Source: Vibrio ordalii ATCC 33509 (GTDB taxonomy: Bacteria > Pseudomonadota > Gammaproteobacteria > Enterobacterales > Vibrionaceae). Taken from it: a DNA stretch of 53,974 nucleotides. A program made the position numbers and the translations under genes. Location of the stretch: positions 1 to 53,974 of the forward strand of contig AEZC01000066.1 of NCBI GenBank assembly GCA_000257205.1. The letters run 5' to 3'. The notes under the pieces are model-generated. The model ran no database searches. It was not told the origin of the DNA and saw nothing but the letters and a program-made list of their open reading frames with translations. Shown piece by piece: positions 1-8,434 of the stretch; positions within the stretch are counted from its first letter, which is position 1; each line of letters begins with the position of its first letter.

Positions 1-473
1 TTAAACGTTTCATCTGAACACGCTATTTCAAAACAATACTCATATTTAATCTTGGGTGTCGTTTCTCTTTGGTCGGGTTTCACAGGCTCAGGAACATACG
101 TTTCGTCAATACTAGGCTCACTTGCACCACCTCTACTTGGCGCAGCACCACCAGCCGCACCGCCAGACATTTTTGTCCTGGAAAGGTAGGCGTTCTTCGC
201 TTCTGGCGAAAGTGCCTCTTGTCCTTCAGTCGATAATTCCCAAGATTTGCTCATTCCGTTTTGGAGCATCACAGGCTTAGAAGGTGAATCCGTCAGCAAG
301 GCTAACTCACCACTTTTGAGCTTCTCCATAAAACTGGCATAGCTCATCCCCTGAGGGATCGCAGAGCCTAACGCTCTCTCGTCCAACCTTTCGATATCAC
401 CTTCGACTTGCTCAAACTCATAGGTCATCAGTTCGGTTAGCTGTACCACTCGATAACTCACAGTCAAATCCAT
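1..473 (-). CDS. hypothetical protein, N-terminal part, runs off left edge
   Basis: An open frame read leftwards from ATG at 473 to the window edge gives about 157 residues with no stop. It begins MDLTVSYRVVQLTELM. The first ~95 residues are mixed, probably helical and rich in Glu, Leu and Ser. They are followed by a Gly/Ala/Ser/Pro linker (SGGAAGGAAPSRGGAS, about residues 103-118), and then what looks like the start of a second domain (KIKYEYCFEIACSD). A helical leader, flexible linker and second domain would suit a modular secreted or type VI-linked protein, but I do not recognise the family and claim no function. Codon use looks ordinary. It points away from vabG, so it is probably not part of the siderophore locus. 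Confidence 0.6.
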   Translation of the reverse strand, partial: MDLTVSYRVVQLTELMTYEFEQVEGDIERLDERALGSAIPQGMSYASFMEKLKSGELALLTDSPSKPVMLQNGMSKSWELSTEGQEALSPEAKNAYLSRTKMSGGAAGGAAPSRGGASEPSIDETYVPEPVKPDQRETTPKIKYEYCFEIACSDETF

Positions 474-606
474 CCGCTACTTTCAATGGGCGTATTCTAC
501 CTAACCAGCGGGAATTGCAGGATTTATAACCATAGATTCTGCCTACCAATTGCAAACATTGTGATTTTTATTCAATAAAATATTTATTATTGATGACCAC
601 TTAATC

Positions 607-628
607 ATGAATGAATGAATGAATGAAT
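607..628. repeat. ATGA tetranucleotide tandem repeat
   Basis: Five and a half head-to-tail copies of ATGA lie in the non-coding gap between the left-edge gene and vabG. Short tandem repeats of this kind can change copy number by slippage. This one is about 110 bp upstream of the likely vabG -35 box and lies in no recognised frame. Confidence 0.8.
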
Positions 629-630
629 AA

Positions 631-648
631 GCCACTTTGCAAAGTGGC
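631..648. other. perfect 18-bp palindrome
   Basis: The sequence gccactttgcaaagtggc is a perfect inverted repeat with no loop, directly after the ATGA repeat. No T-run follows on either strand, so it is more likely an operator-type dyad or a weak hairpin than a terminator. The binding protein is unknown. Confidence 0.5.
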
Positions 649-737
649 ACATTTATATCAAACATAATAGTCATTGATCATTGCTACTACTTCATTTTAA
701 ACGCGTTCCTCCATTTTGATTTAAATCTGTTTACATA

Positions 738-798
738 TTGACAATTGTACAAATGTTTCACACTATCGAAAATAATTAATGATAATAATTATCATTAC
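738..798 (+). promoter_or_regulatory. vabG promoter with Fur box
   Basis: TTGACA at 738-743 is followed after 17 bp by CACTAT at 761-766, a plausible sigma-70 promoter. Just downstream, 779-798 reads atgataataattatcattac, close to the Fur consensus palindrome, so iron-bound Fur would cover the start site. This fits iron-repressed expression of the siderophore DAHP synthase. Confidence 0.7.
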
Positions 799-825
799 GT
801 CATAATGTTTATGCGGATAGTGCTC

Positions 826-1902
826 ATGAAATCTCTACATAATGTGATGAACGCTTCATCAATCACTCCTTTACCCAATCTCTACCTTCTAGACAAATCA
901 TCAGAAACCGATAATCAACGATCAATGGCCGTTCACCAACACAGACAAGATATTCAAAATATCTTGGCGGGTCGTGACTCAAGGATGTTGGTGATTATTG
1001 GGCCATGTTCAATCCACGACCCTGAGGCTGCAATTGACTATGCACACAGACTCGCAAAGGCACAAAAACAGTTCAGCAGCACTCTCAAGTTGGTGATGCG
1101 AACCTATTTTGAAAAACCGAGAACGCGGACTGGCTGGAAAGGATACATGGTTGACCCTGATCTCAACGGTCAATTTAACTTACTCAAAGGGCTCAACTCT
1201 AGCCGTGAATTACTCAAGTCAGTCTTAGCACTAGGTGTACCAACAGCGACTGAGTTTTTAGATACGCATATCGCTCCGTATATCGCGGACCTTATTTGTT
1301 GGGGTGCGGTTGGCGCAAGAACCACTGAATCACAACCGCATCGCCAACTCGCGTCAGCATTGCACTGCCCTATTGGTTTTAAAAATGGTACTGACGGCAA
1401 TACGACAATTGCAATCGATGCGATTCATGCCGCTAACGATTCACATCTGTTGATTATGGCGGGTGAGAATGGACAACCGGTTGCGGTGCAAACTCAAGGT
1501 AATCCATATTGCCATATTATTTTACGTGGTGGTGTCACGCCAAACTATGCAAGTCACAGTGTTAAAAGTGCGGCTTATCAATTACACCATAGCCAACTCA
1601 GTAGTAGGCTAGTGGTTGACTGCAGCCACGGCAATAGTGGAAAAATCGCTAAGAATCAATTGGATGTAATAAACAACATAGCCCAGCAACTGCTGTCTGG
1701 AGAGCGCCACATTGCGGGGGTAATGTGCGAAAGCTTTTTGCAAGGCGGTAGCCAAGCTTTAGATAAAGGCCCGCTCTACTACGGTCAATCGATCACTGAT
1801 GAGTGCTTAAGTTGGGAGGATACAATGTGCTTTTTAAATACGCTCGATGATGCGGTCGCAACGCTTCAACAGCAGCAATATTGTCAGCCCGCTCCAGTGT
1901 AA
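826..1902 (+). CDS. vabG: 3-deoxy-7-phosphoheptulonate (DAHP) synthase, siderophore-linked
   Basis: Condenses phosphoenolpyruvate and erythrose 4-phosphate into DAHP, the first step of the shikimate pathway, here presumably boosting chorismate for 2,3-dihydroxybenzoate. It is a class I AroF/G/H-type enzyme. Visible motifs are GPCSIHDP near residue 70, KPRTRTGWKGY (PEP and substrate binding), GARTTESQPHRQ, GFKNGTDG and VDCSHGNS near the C-terminus. I chose ATG 826 (358 aa, a normal length for the family). An in-frame frame extends up to 745, but that start would put the Fur box inside the gene. The ribosome site before 826 is weak, and ATG 811 is an alternative. An extra DAHP synthase beside a catechol siderophore locus matches vabG of the vanchrobactin cluster. 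The gene ends at a hairpin shared with the convergent vabA. Confidence 0.88.
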   Translation: MKSLHNVMNASSITPLPNLYLLDKSSETDNQRSMAVHQHRQDIQNILAGRDSRMLVIIGPCSIHDPEAAIDYAHRLAKAQKQFSSTLKLVMRTYFEKPRTRTGWKGYMVDPDLNGQFNLLKGLNSSRELLKSVLALGVPTATEFLDTHIAPYIADLICWGAVGARTTESQPHRQLASALHCPIGFKNGTDGNTTIAIDAIHAANDSHLLIMAGENGQPVAVQTQGNPYCHIILRGGVTPNYASHSVKSAAYQLHHSQLSSRLVVDCSHGNSGKIAKNQLDVINNIAQQLLSGERHIAGVMCESFLQGGSQALDKGPLYYGQSITDECLSWEDTMCFLNTLDDAVATLQQQQYCQPAPV

Positions 1903-1911
1903 ACGACCACT

Positions 1912-1939
1912 AAGGTGAAGCTCCTACTTGCTTCACCTT
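1912..1939. terminator. hairpin between convergent vabG and vabA
   Basis: A 10-bp perfect stem (aaggtgaagc / gcttcacctt) with an 8-nt loop lies in the 59-bp gap between the two convergent stop codons. The T-run is weak on the plus strand. The position suggests a bidirectional terminator. Confidence 0.65.
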
Positions 1940-1961
1940 TCCTACCGTCAGCGGCCTTCAC

Positions 1962-2735
1962 CTAATTATCGAGCGTAGCGCCGCCATCCACTCTCAAATC
2001 ATGCATGGTGATTTGACTTGCTGCATTGGACATCAAAAACATAACAACCCCAACAATGTCTTCGGGCTCCGCCATTTTGCCAAGGGGTATCCCCAAACGG
2101 TACTGTTCAAGATTACCTTTTATCACTTCTCTTTCACCATATTCGCTGTTCCATAACTGCGTTTGCATTTCGGTGCGTGTTGAGCCTGGGCTAACGATAT
2201 TGCATCGAATTCCATCGTTTGCAAGCTCAAGAGCTGCGCACTTGACCAACATATGCAAAGCCGATTTAGATGCCGCATATGCTCCAATATTGAGCCGAGG
2301 CGTATTCGCTGAGTTAGAGCCAATCACAATAACATTGCCACGCTGGCGCACTTTCATTCCTATCGTAACCCCTTGCAAAGCGGCTAAGGTGCCAAACGTA
2401 TTGACATCAAACATCGCTTTGATCTCTGACATCGATAATTCGGTTATTGAACCAAGGTGCAATATGCCAGCGCAGCTGATGAAATGATCAAACTGATAGC
2501 GCTCATTCAGTTCTTGTACCCTTTTTTTTACGTCGTCATGATGCTGTAAATCAAGCTCATAGCAATGAAGCTGCTCGGTATAGCGCTCGTTCAAACTCGC
2601 TAATTGCTGAGTTAATTGGGGGTGATTTCTATCCGTCGCTACAACTCGATAACCGCTCGCCAGTAAAGATTCCAATACCGCATAACCAATCCCCTGTCCG
2701 GCTCCAGTCAATAAAACCGTTTCGTCTAATTTCAT
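1962..2735 (-). CDS. vabA: 2,3-dihydro-2,3-dihydroxybenzoate dehydrogenase
   Basis: EntA-type short-chain dehydrogenase that oxidises 2,3-dihydro-2,3-dihydroxybenzoate to 2,3-dihydroxybenzoate with NAD+. The Rossmann glycine motif TGAGQGIG lies near residue 11, the NNAG-equivalent region reads SCAGIL, the catalytic Tyr-Lys pair is in YAASKSAL, and VSPGSTRTEM follows. The length, 257 aa, is usual for EntA (about 250). Two adjacent ATGs exist at 2738 and 2735. The AGGA site is only two bases from the first, so I chose the second. It is divergent from vabC across a 185-bp spacer with Fur-box-like sequence, so both are likely iron-repressed. It is not cotranscribed with the other vab enzymes. Confidence 0.9.
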   Translation of the reverse strand: MKLDETVLLTGAGQGIGYAVLESLLASGYRVVATDRNHPQLTQQLASLNERYTEQLHCYELDLQHHDDVKKRVQELNERYQFDHFISCAGILHLGSITELSMSEIKAMFDVNTFGTLAALQGVTIGMKVRQRGNVIVIGSNSANTPRLNIGAYAASKSALHMLVKCAALELANDGIRCNIVSPGSTRTEMQTQLWNSEYGEREVIKGNLEQYRLGIPLGKMAEPEDIVGVVMFLMSNAASQITMHDLRVDGGATLDN

Positions 2736-2802
2736 CATTTTCCTAACTTTACTCCGTTAAATCCACACTAAACCATAGCCATAACCGAATCTCATCCTCA
2801 GT

Positions 2803-2846
2803 TAATAACATTAATTATCATTTGTTATTGATAATTATTATCATAT
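2803..2846. promoter_or_regulatory. tandem Fur boxes in the vabA-vabC divergent promoter
   Basis: Two overlapping AT-rich dyads resembling the Fur consensus can be read: one around ttaattatcatttgttat and one around tattgataattattatcat. They lie between the divergent vabA and vabC starts, so one set of sites could repress both directions when iron is plentiful. The exact -10 and -35 elements are not clear. Confidence 0.7.
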
Positions 2847-2920
2847 ATAATCTGCGTACTTTAGTGGTTTGTAAAATAATAAGCAATTAGGCGTAACACG
2901 TTATTAATGGAGTTTTGGTG

Positions 2921-4102
2921 ATGAAACGTGAAGTTATTGGGTTTTCAAAAATGGCTAATCAGCTATTGGATGAGCACTTAAAAGAATCTCCCTTCTTTTT
3001 TGCTTCGCCTCACAACACCATGCTTGGCGTGGGAATTGCTCATCAGTTCAATCAGGCGATCCCATTCTGTGAGCTGGCGGATCAAGCAACCAAGATGCTA
3101 GAAGCAGCAAAAACAGATGAGTACGACAATCCTATTTTATTTGCGACGATTCCTTTTAATGAAGAGACGGCGACGCGTTTCTTTATTCCAGAAAAGCTCT
3201 ATGTTTCTGGTAGCCCGCGGGCCAGTGAAAAAGAGGAGCAGCAGAGCCACAAAGCGACCATTGTTTCACCGCCAACAGGCAACGACTACAAACAAGGAGT
3301 CACAACCTTACTTGAGCTGTTTAATACCACCGAACTATCAAAAGTGGTGCTATCACGTTTAGTGAAACTCTCGACTCCGCAACACATCGATCAAACTCGT
3401 TTATTGCGTAATCTGTTGTCCATCAATCGCAATGGCTACACTTTTTCTACTGAAATTGACCCTAACGCCAAGTTAATGGGCGCCAGTCCCGAGTTGTTGT
3501 TGGCGAAGAAAGGCGGGTTTATCGTTTCTAACCCCCTAGCGGGCTCGCGGCCTAAATCAAACAACGCGGTGCAAAACCAACAGCGCTCCGCTTCATTACT
3601 TGATACGCAAAAAGATCTGAATGAACATGCCTTCGTCGTCGAGGAAGTCGAGAAAGTACTCAGCCGCTACTGCCATAACTTATTTACCCCTATGGTTCCA
3701 TCAGTGATTGAAACCGAAACGATGCTGCATTTATCAACAGTGCTTGAAGGACAAGCCGATGATCCGATGATTAACTCGCTACGCATTGCAGCAGAGTTAC
3801 ACCCCACACCCGCAGTGTGTGGTTATCCAAGATTATCGGCTTACCAAGCGATTAAGCAGATCGAAACCTTCGACCGCGGCTACTTCACTGGCATGATCGG
3901 TTGGTGCGACGCTCGGGGGAATGGCGAGTGGGTTGTCACGATACGCTGCGCGGAAGTGAGCCAAAATGAGATGAGTGTGTTCGCTGGAGCTGGCATTGTG
4001 AATGAATCCTCACCGCAGAGTGAACTCGATGAAACAGGGGCAAAAATGAGCACCATTTTGAAAGCCGCTGGGATTGAAATTGATGAATTACTTACCGCCT
4101 AA
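2921..4102 (+). CDS. vabC: isochorismate synthase
   Basis: EntC/DhbC-type chorismate-binding enzyme that converts chorismate to isochorismate, the first committed step to 2,3-dihydroxybenzoate. The C-terminal half carries the family signatures: [41 protein letters not shown] (catalytic region) and [28 protein letters not shown] 2921 is chosen because GGAG lies 8 bases upstream. An in-frame TTG at 2915 is unlikely. Product 393 aa, normal for EntC. The vabE ribosome site begins right at its stop codon, so vabC and vabE form one transcript under the Fur-controlled divergent promoter. Confidence 0.93.
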   Translation: MKREVIGFSKMANQLLDEHLKESPFFFASPHNTMLGVGIAHQFNQAIPFCELADQATKMLEAAKTDEYDNPILFATIPFNEETATRFFIPEKLYVSGSPRASEKEEQQSHKATIVSPPTGNDYKQGVTTLLELFNTTELSKVVLSRLVKLSTPQHIDQTRLLRNLLSINRNGYTFSTEIDPNAKLMGASPELLLAKKGGFIVSNPLAGSRPKSNNAVQNQQRSASLLDTQKDLNEHAFVVEEVEKVLSRYCHNLFTPMVPSVIETETMLHLSTVLEGQADDPMINSLRIAAELHPTPAVCGYPRLSAYQAIKQIETFDRGYFTGMIGWCDARGNGEWVVTIRCAEVSQNEMSVFAGAGIVNESSPQSELDETGAKMSTILKAAGIEIDELLTA

Positions 4103-4111
4103 GGAGTGGTC

Positions 4112-5737
4112 ATGAATAATCTTAACCCGACCGATTTTACCCCTTGGCCTGAGCAATTCAGCCAGCGCTATCGTGAACAAGGCTACTGGCAACAAAGAAC
4201 CTTATTTGATTATTTCAGTGATTCCGTCAAAAAAAGCCCTGACGCCATCGCACTGATTGATGAGTTCGGCCAGTACAGCTATCAAAATTTATATCAGAAA
4301 ATGATAAGCCTTGCGGCTGGCTTGAGCTCCCTAGGTTTGCTGCGGGGTGATAATGTCGTACTACAAATGGCCAATCGTGCTGAATTCTATCTCTGCTTTT
4401 TTGCCTTGACCATGCGGGGCATTAAACCTGTCCTTGCTCTGCCAGCGCACCGCTATCTAGAGCTGAGCTATTTTTGCCAACATACTCAGGCCAAAGCCTA
4501 TATTTTTTCAGACGATATCGTGGGCTTTGACGCACAGCAAACCGCTCAGAAACTACGAAGTAGTTGCCCTTCTCTCTTGCATGCCATTGTTTGCGGTCAA
4601 TCCTCACACGAGCAAATTCAGGAATTAGATACGCTTTACCACTGCGGAGAAGACGATCCTATTACTGATTCGGTCTTTGCTGATCAAGTGGCTTTTTTTC
4701 AGCTTTCCGGCGGAACGACCGGTACTCCCAAATTGATCCCTCGTACGCACAATGACTACGCTTATAGCGTACTTGGTAGCATTCAAATTTGTCAGTTTGA
4801 TCCACACACGAGGTATTTGTGTGTTCTTCCCGTTGCACATAACTTTCCACTCAGCTCGCCCGGTGCACTGGGCGTCTTTTATGCCGGCGGTTGTGTCGTG
4901 CTCGCTTCCGATACCACACCGCACACCGCTTTCCGTTTAATTGAGAAACACCACATTACTGTCGCAGCGCTAGTGCCACCGTTAGCGCTACTGTGGATGA
5001 AATACGCCGAGTCCGCTACAGAAAACATCGCGAGCCTCACTCTGGTACAAGTCGGCGGAGCGAAGTTTAGTGAAGCCGCAGCAATGCGCTTACCGACGAC
5101 TCTTCACTGTCAATTACAGCAAGTGTTTGGAATGGCTGAAGGGTTGGTTAATTACACACGACTTGATGACCCACTCAGCGTGATTGTTACTACTCAAGGA
5201 CGTCCAATTTCAGCTGATGATGAAGTGATGATAATCAACGATGAGGGTGAGCCCGCCGCCATGGGTGAGGAAGGCTTGCTCATGACCAGAGGCCCTTATA
5301 CGATTCGAGGTTATTACCGAGCTCCAGAACATAACCAGCGCTCATTCACCGACCAAGGCTTCTATATCACAGGTGACAGAGTGCGTAGGACGGCTGAGGG
5401 CAATATTATCGTCACGGGACGAGAGAAAGATCAGATTAATCGTGGTGGTGAAAAAATCGCAGCCGAAGAGGTTGAAAACCTGCTACTTCAACATCAGGAT
5501 GTTCATGATGTGGCTTTGGTTGCTATTGCTGATGAGTTTCTTGGTGAACGCAGTTGCGCCATTGTCGTTCCAGATAACGGTAAAACGCTCAAACCCATTA
5601 CTCTGAAACGATTTTTACACGCTCAAGGATTAGCAGAATTTAAGATCCCTGATCACATCCATTTCGTCGATGAATTACCCAAAACCCCTGTGGGCAAAGT
5701 CAACAAAAAATGGTTAAGAACGCAATACTCTCACTAA
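4112..5737 (+). CDS. vabE: 2,3-dihydroxybenzoate-AMP ligase
   Basis: EntE/DhbE-type adenylating enzyme that activates 2,3-dihydroxybenzoate with ATP and loads it on the aryl carrier domain of VabB. ANL-superfamily motifs are clear: SGGTTGTPKLIPRTHNDY (P-loop, near residue 195), QVFGMAEGLVNYTR (aromatic acid pocket), FYITGDRV, VTGREKDQINRGGEKI (hinge) and the catalytic Lys in PKTPVGKVNKK at the C-terminus. Product 541 aa, typical. ATG 4112 follows AAGGAG at 4101-4106 with ideal spacing, and only 9 bases separate it from the vabC stop. A strong hairpin follows. Confidence 0.95.
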   Translation: MNNLNPTDFTPWPEQFSQRYREQGYWQQRTLFDYFSDSVKKSPDAIALIDEFGQYSYQNLYQKMISLAAGLSSLGLLRGDNVVLQMANRAEFYLCFFALTMRGIKPVLALPAHRYLELSYFCQHTQAKAYIFSDDIVGFDAQQTAQKLRSSCPSLLHAIVCGQSSHEQIQELDTLYHCGEDDPITDSVFADQVAFFQLSGGTTGTPKLIPRTHNDYAYSVLGSIQICQFDPHTRYLCVLPVAHNFPLSSPGALGVFYAGGCVVLASDTTPHTAFRLIEKHHITVAALVPPLALLWMKYAESATENIASLTLVQVGGAKFSEAAAMRLPTTLHCQLQQVFGMAEGLVNYTRLDDPLSVIVTTQGRPISADDEVMIINDEGEPAAMGEEGLLMTRGPYTIRGYYRAPEHNQRSFTDQGFYITGDRVRRTAEGNIIVTGREKDQINRGGEKIAAEEVENLLLQHQDVHDVALVAIADEFLGERSCAIVVPDNGKTLKPITLKRFLHAQGLAEFKIPDHIHFVDELPKTPVGKVNKKWLRTQYSH

Positions 5738-5775
5738 TCATGGCAATACAGGCGCTCAAAATAACGTGAAGATGG

Positions 5776-5804
5776 AAAAGCCGATATCGTCGATATCGGC
5801 TTTT
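5776..5804. terminator. bidirectional rho-independent terminator, vabE/vabB
   Basis: A near-perfect stem of A4-gccgatat paired with atatcggc-T4 around a short loop. It lies between convergent vabE and vabB and has A and T runs on both sides, so it can serve both strands. Confidence 0.88.
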
Positions 5805-5849
5805 ACTAGGCGATGCGTTCTCTTTCGCTAGTCTAGTCGCCCAGTATAC

Positions 5850-6773
5850 TCAAACCGGTTGCTCTTCAGTGGAACGCGTGTCCGTGACTTGATGTGACGA
5901 CTGAGCAACAACACTGGGTTCCATCACATGCCACCACTCTCTTAAAGTTGAATATTTAATCATCTCTGAAAAGGCGCACCCTATGCCCATCTTGCGCCAT
6001 GATTCAAATAAGGTAACCGCGCGGATAGAATCTAAGCCAAGAAAAGTGAGCTTCTCATCCACATCCACTTCATCTAAATCGAGATCCAATAGCTCAGCCA
6101 CTTGCTGACGCATCTGTTCAAGGCTCAATAATCTGGTCTCTTGACTGTGGATCATTTGTGGTTTTAGTGCCTCAAGCGAAGTCACGCAGCCAACACGCTC
6201 TGTGATGTATTTCAACGTATGATGATGATCTTCCAAAGAGAAGTCAGCCACAGCATCACCGACCACAAAAGGCTGTATATCCAACATAAAAGCATCTAAC
6301 GCCGTAGATAAGATACCTATATGTGCATATACACCCACAATGATCAACTGGTCACGCTGTGTCTCTTTCATCCACTCCAGCAGCGGCGTTTTCTTAAACG
6401 CGCTATAACGCCATTTGGTGTATTGAATATCCCCGTCTTCAGGTGAAAGCTCAGACACAATCTCGGTATCTTTTGTCAGCCCTGTTCCCCAAAAATCAGT
6501 CAGTAACGCTCTCTCTACAGGGTCTTGATTAGGAGGTTGTGCTGTGTACACCACGGGGATATTGGCCTGACGGGCCAGTGATTTCAGCTCTGAAATATTC
6601 GCTAATAACTCAGGAACGGGTGCCTGAGACTGATCAAAAAAGTTAATAAAATACTTTTGCATATCGTGAATGAGCAGTACCGCTCTATCGGCTTGGACAT
6701 GCCAATGAACTTTATTTTTCGGAAATGTTTCAGCCAACGGAATGGAGTAGCTGGCTATTTTGGGAATCGCCAT
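5850..6773 (-). CDS. vabB: isochorismatase / aryl carrier protein
   Basis: EntB-type bifunctional protein. The N-terminal isochorismatase domain (about residues 1-210) hydrolyses isochorismate to 2,3-dihydro-2,3-dihydroxybenzoate and pyruvate. Motifs include [33 protein letters not shown] and [12 protein letters not shown]. The C-terminal aryl carrier domain has the phosphopantetheine serine in [10 protein letters not shown] (about residue 250), which holds DHB for transfer to VabF. I chose ATG 6773 ([12 protein letters not shown], as in EntB; AAGGA 8 bases upstream), giving 307 aa. The longer frame to 6887 runs into the Fur-box region. It lies downstream of vabS on the same strand but has its own apparent Fur-regulated promoter. 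Confidence 0.94.
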   Translation of the reverse strand: MAIPKIASYSIPLAETFPKNKVHWHVQADRAVLLIHDMQKYFINFFDQSQAPVPELLANISELKSLARQANIPVVYTAQPPNQDPVERALLTDFWGTGLTKDTEIVSELSPEDGDIQYTKWRYSAFKKTPLLEWMKETQRDQLIIVGVYAHIGILSTALDAFMLDIQPFVVGDAVADFSLEDHHHTLKYITERVGCVTSLEALKPQMIHSQETRLLSLEQMRQQVAELLDLDLDEVDVDEKLTFLGLDSIRAVTLFESWRKMGIGCAFSEMIKYSTLREWWHVMEPSVVAQSSHQVTDTRSTEEQPV

Positions 6774-6879
6774 AAATATAATCCTTGTTAAAAGAGGCTT
6801 TTCTCGTTCGTGATGCCTTAAAGCCAATAACGACTTCAGAAATAAGAGACTCGTATTCGTCGACAATTGCCACTCAAAT

Positions 6880-6957
6880 GGTAACAATTATCATTTCATT
6901 AATACTAAAGCAGTCTACACATAAAAATCAATTGATAATGAGATTAATTCTCAATCA
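6880..6957 (-). promoter_or_regulatory. vabB upstream region with two Fur-box-like sites
   Basis: Two candidate Fur sites precede vabB: about 6880-6900 (gtaacaattatcatttcatt) and about 6931-6957 (core ttgataatgagattaattct). They lie in the 245-bp gap between vabS and vabB, suggesting that vabB has its own iron-repressed promoter besides any readthrough from vabS. Confidence 0.65.
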
Positions 6958-7018
6958 TATGTAAAATATCGCTCTCGACTCACGACAACACAACGAGAGC
7001 CCACCACAAAACGAATAG

Positions 7019-8332
7019 CTAATTCATCGTTTGCGCCGCAGGTTGGGAAGTGACCTCATCTGAGGAGACGTTAGGTTCTGAGCTTGTGTTAACGATAAGC
7101 GCTGGATCAAACAGAGTCGCTTGGCGTAATGAGCGAAATGCCATCACCATCAACGCACCAATTCCCGTTGCACCCAAGCCAAAAGTGAGGATCGACATCG
7201 TTGGCGCTAACACTTTACCCAACGCCCCTAAACCGAGTGATCCAATCGAGTCTCCCGACACATCTTGCGCCGTCCATAGGCTACTTACGCGGCCTAGCAG
7301 GTGATCTGGAGTGTGTCCTTGTACGATCGAATATTGAATCAGAGAAGCGACCGAACCCAAATAACCATAGCCAACTAAGATGAGAGCAAACCACCAAAAA
7401 TTATTCACAAGCCCCATAGCCACAATCGCTAAAAATGAGCCTAACGTCGCGTAGATTAAGACCATTCCTGGCTTTTGCGACTGTTTTACCCAACCTGAAG
7501 TCAGTGCGCCACACATCGCCCCCAACGGAATGGCCGAATACATCACACCTGCGTTAGCGGCGGTACCCTGAAATGAGACTAAAGCTAACGCAGGGAACAT
7601 CACTCTAATCGCAGTTGCTAATGTTTCGAGTGTGCCAAACAGCACCACACAACCAACCACTTTGTTTGAAAATAGAAATTGAACACCTTCATACAGTGAT
7701 TGAAATGGATTCTCTGGCGTATGATGTTGCGGCTTCATCGAAGGTAATCTAAACAGTGGGATCAGCGTACAGAGCGTTCCAACAGAAGCCGCAATATAAT
7801 TCCAACTGACATCACCGACAGTGATCAGTAAGCCGCCAATCACTGGCGAAAGAACCATACCCAATCGAACCGTTAGCATGCTCAATGCGGCAGCTTCAGG
7901 TAATTTTTGTCGCCCAACAATGGTCGGTAAAGCAGCCATCAAGGCCGTCATACCCATAGCGCCAAAAAAACCATCCCACACCGAGAGTATATAGAGAGCC
8001 GCTAAGGAGGATTGCGCGACTGTGCTATTCAATGCTAATGCCGCAAACCCAATGCCACAGGTCGCGCGCGCAAACAAAATCAATCGACGGCGATCGTACT
8101 TATCGGCCAGTACGCCTCCTAGCAGCAGGCCAACAAACATCCCGATACCATCCAATGCCATGATAAGACCTACCTGCAAGGTCGAACCAGTCATTTGATG
8201 TATCTGAATCGGCACCGCGACCGTCATCATGCCAAGAGCAAGCACTGACATCATGCGGGCCATAAAGACCATTCGGAAATGTGGGTTGTCTTTTAGTAGG
8301 CTAAAATCTAAAAATATATTCTTTATATTCAT
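7019..8332 (-). CDS. vabS: MFS transporter, siderophore exporter (EntS-like)
   Basis: Major facilitator protein, 437 aa, with about 12 hydrophobic segments. It resembles enterobactin exporter EntS: the start FRMVFMARMMSVLALGMMTVAVPIQIHQMTGS, with the loop 2-3 MFS motif GGVLADKYDRRRLIL near residue 75. It is expected to pump the finished siderophore across the inner membrane. It lies between the NRPS gene vabF and vabB on the same strand. A 102-bp gap with a stem-loop separates it from vabF. The C-terminal ~30 residues are a polar, Ser/Pro-rich tail. Confidence 0.88.
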   Translation of the reverse strand: MNIKNIFLDFSLLKDNPHFRMVFMARMMSVLALGMMTVAVPIQIHQMTGSTLQVGLIMALDGIGMFVGLLLGGVLADKYDRRRLILFARATCGIGFAALALNSTVAQSSLAALYILSVWDGFFGAMGMTALMAALPTIVGRQKLPEAAALSMLTVRLGMVLSPVIGGLLITVGDVSWNYIAASVGTLCTLIPLFRLPSMKPQHHTPENPFQSLYEGVQFLFSNKVVGCVVLFGTLETLATAIRVMFPALALVSFQGTAANAGVMYSAIPLGAMCGALTSGWVKQSQKPGMVLIYATLGSFLAIVAMGLVNNFWWFALILVGYGYLGSVASLIQYSIVQGHTPDHLLGRVSSLWTAQDVSGDSIGSLGLGALGKVLAPTMSILTFGLGATGIGALMVMAFRSLRQATLFDPALIVNTSSEPNVSSDEVTSQPAAQTMN

Positions 8333-8386
8333 ACTATTGTCTATTCAAACCAGAATGTAATGCTTTCAAAACATCGCGAAGATTAA

Positions 8387-8420
8387 GACGAAACCAGCCT
8401 TGATACGCACTGGTTTCGTC
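8387..8420 (-). terminator. stem-loop between vabF and vabS
   Basis: A perfect 11-bp inverted repeat (gacgaaaccag / ctggtttcgtc) with a 12-nt loop follows the vabF stop and precedes vabS. The T-run on the minus strand is interrupted, so it may attenuate or protect mRNA rather than fully terminate. Confidence 0.55.
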
Positions 8421-8434
8421 GATGGTGGTTTTTG

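Noticed and set aside
745..825. Upstream extension of vabG to 745
   Set aside because: It would translate through the Fur box and promoter; the residues do not look like DAHP synthase.
1744..1755. ops-like GGCGGTAG sequence
   Set aside because: It lies inside vabG and lacks the downstream TG of the ops consensus; no leader context for RfaH.
2026..2487. 153-aa rightward frame opposite vabA
   Set aside because: Fully inside vabA, which has clear SDR motifs; no independent support.
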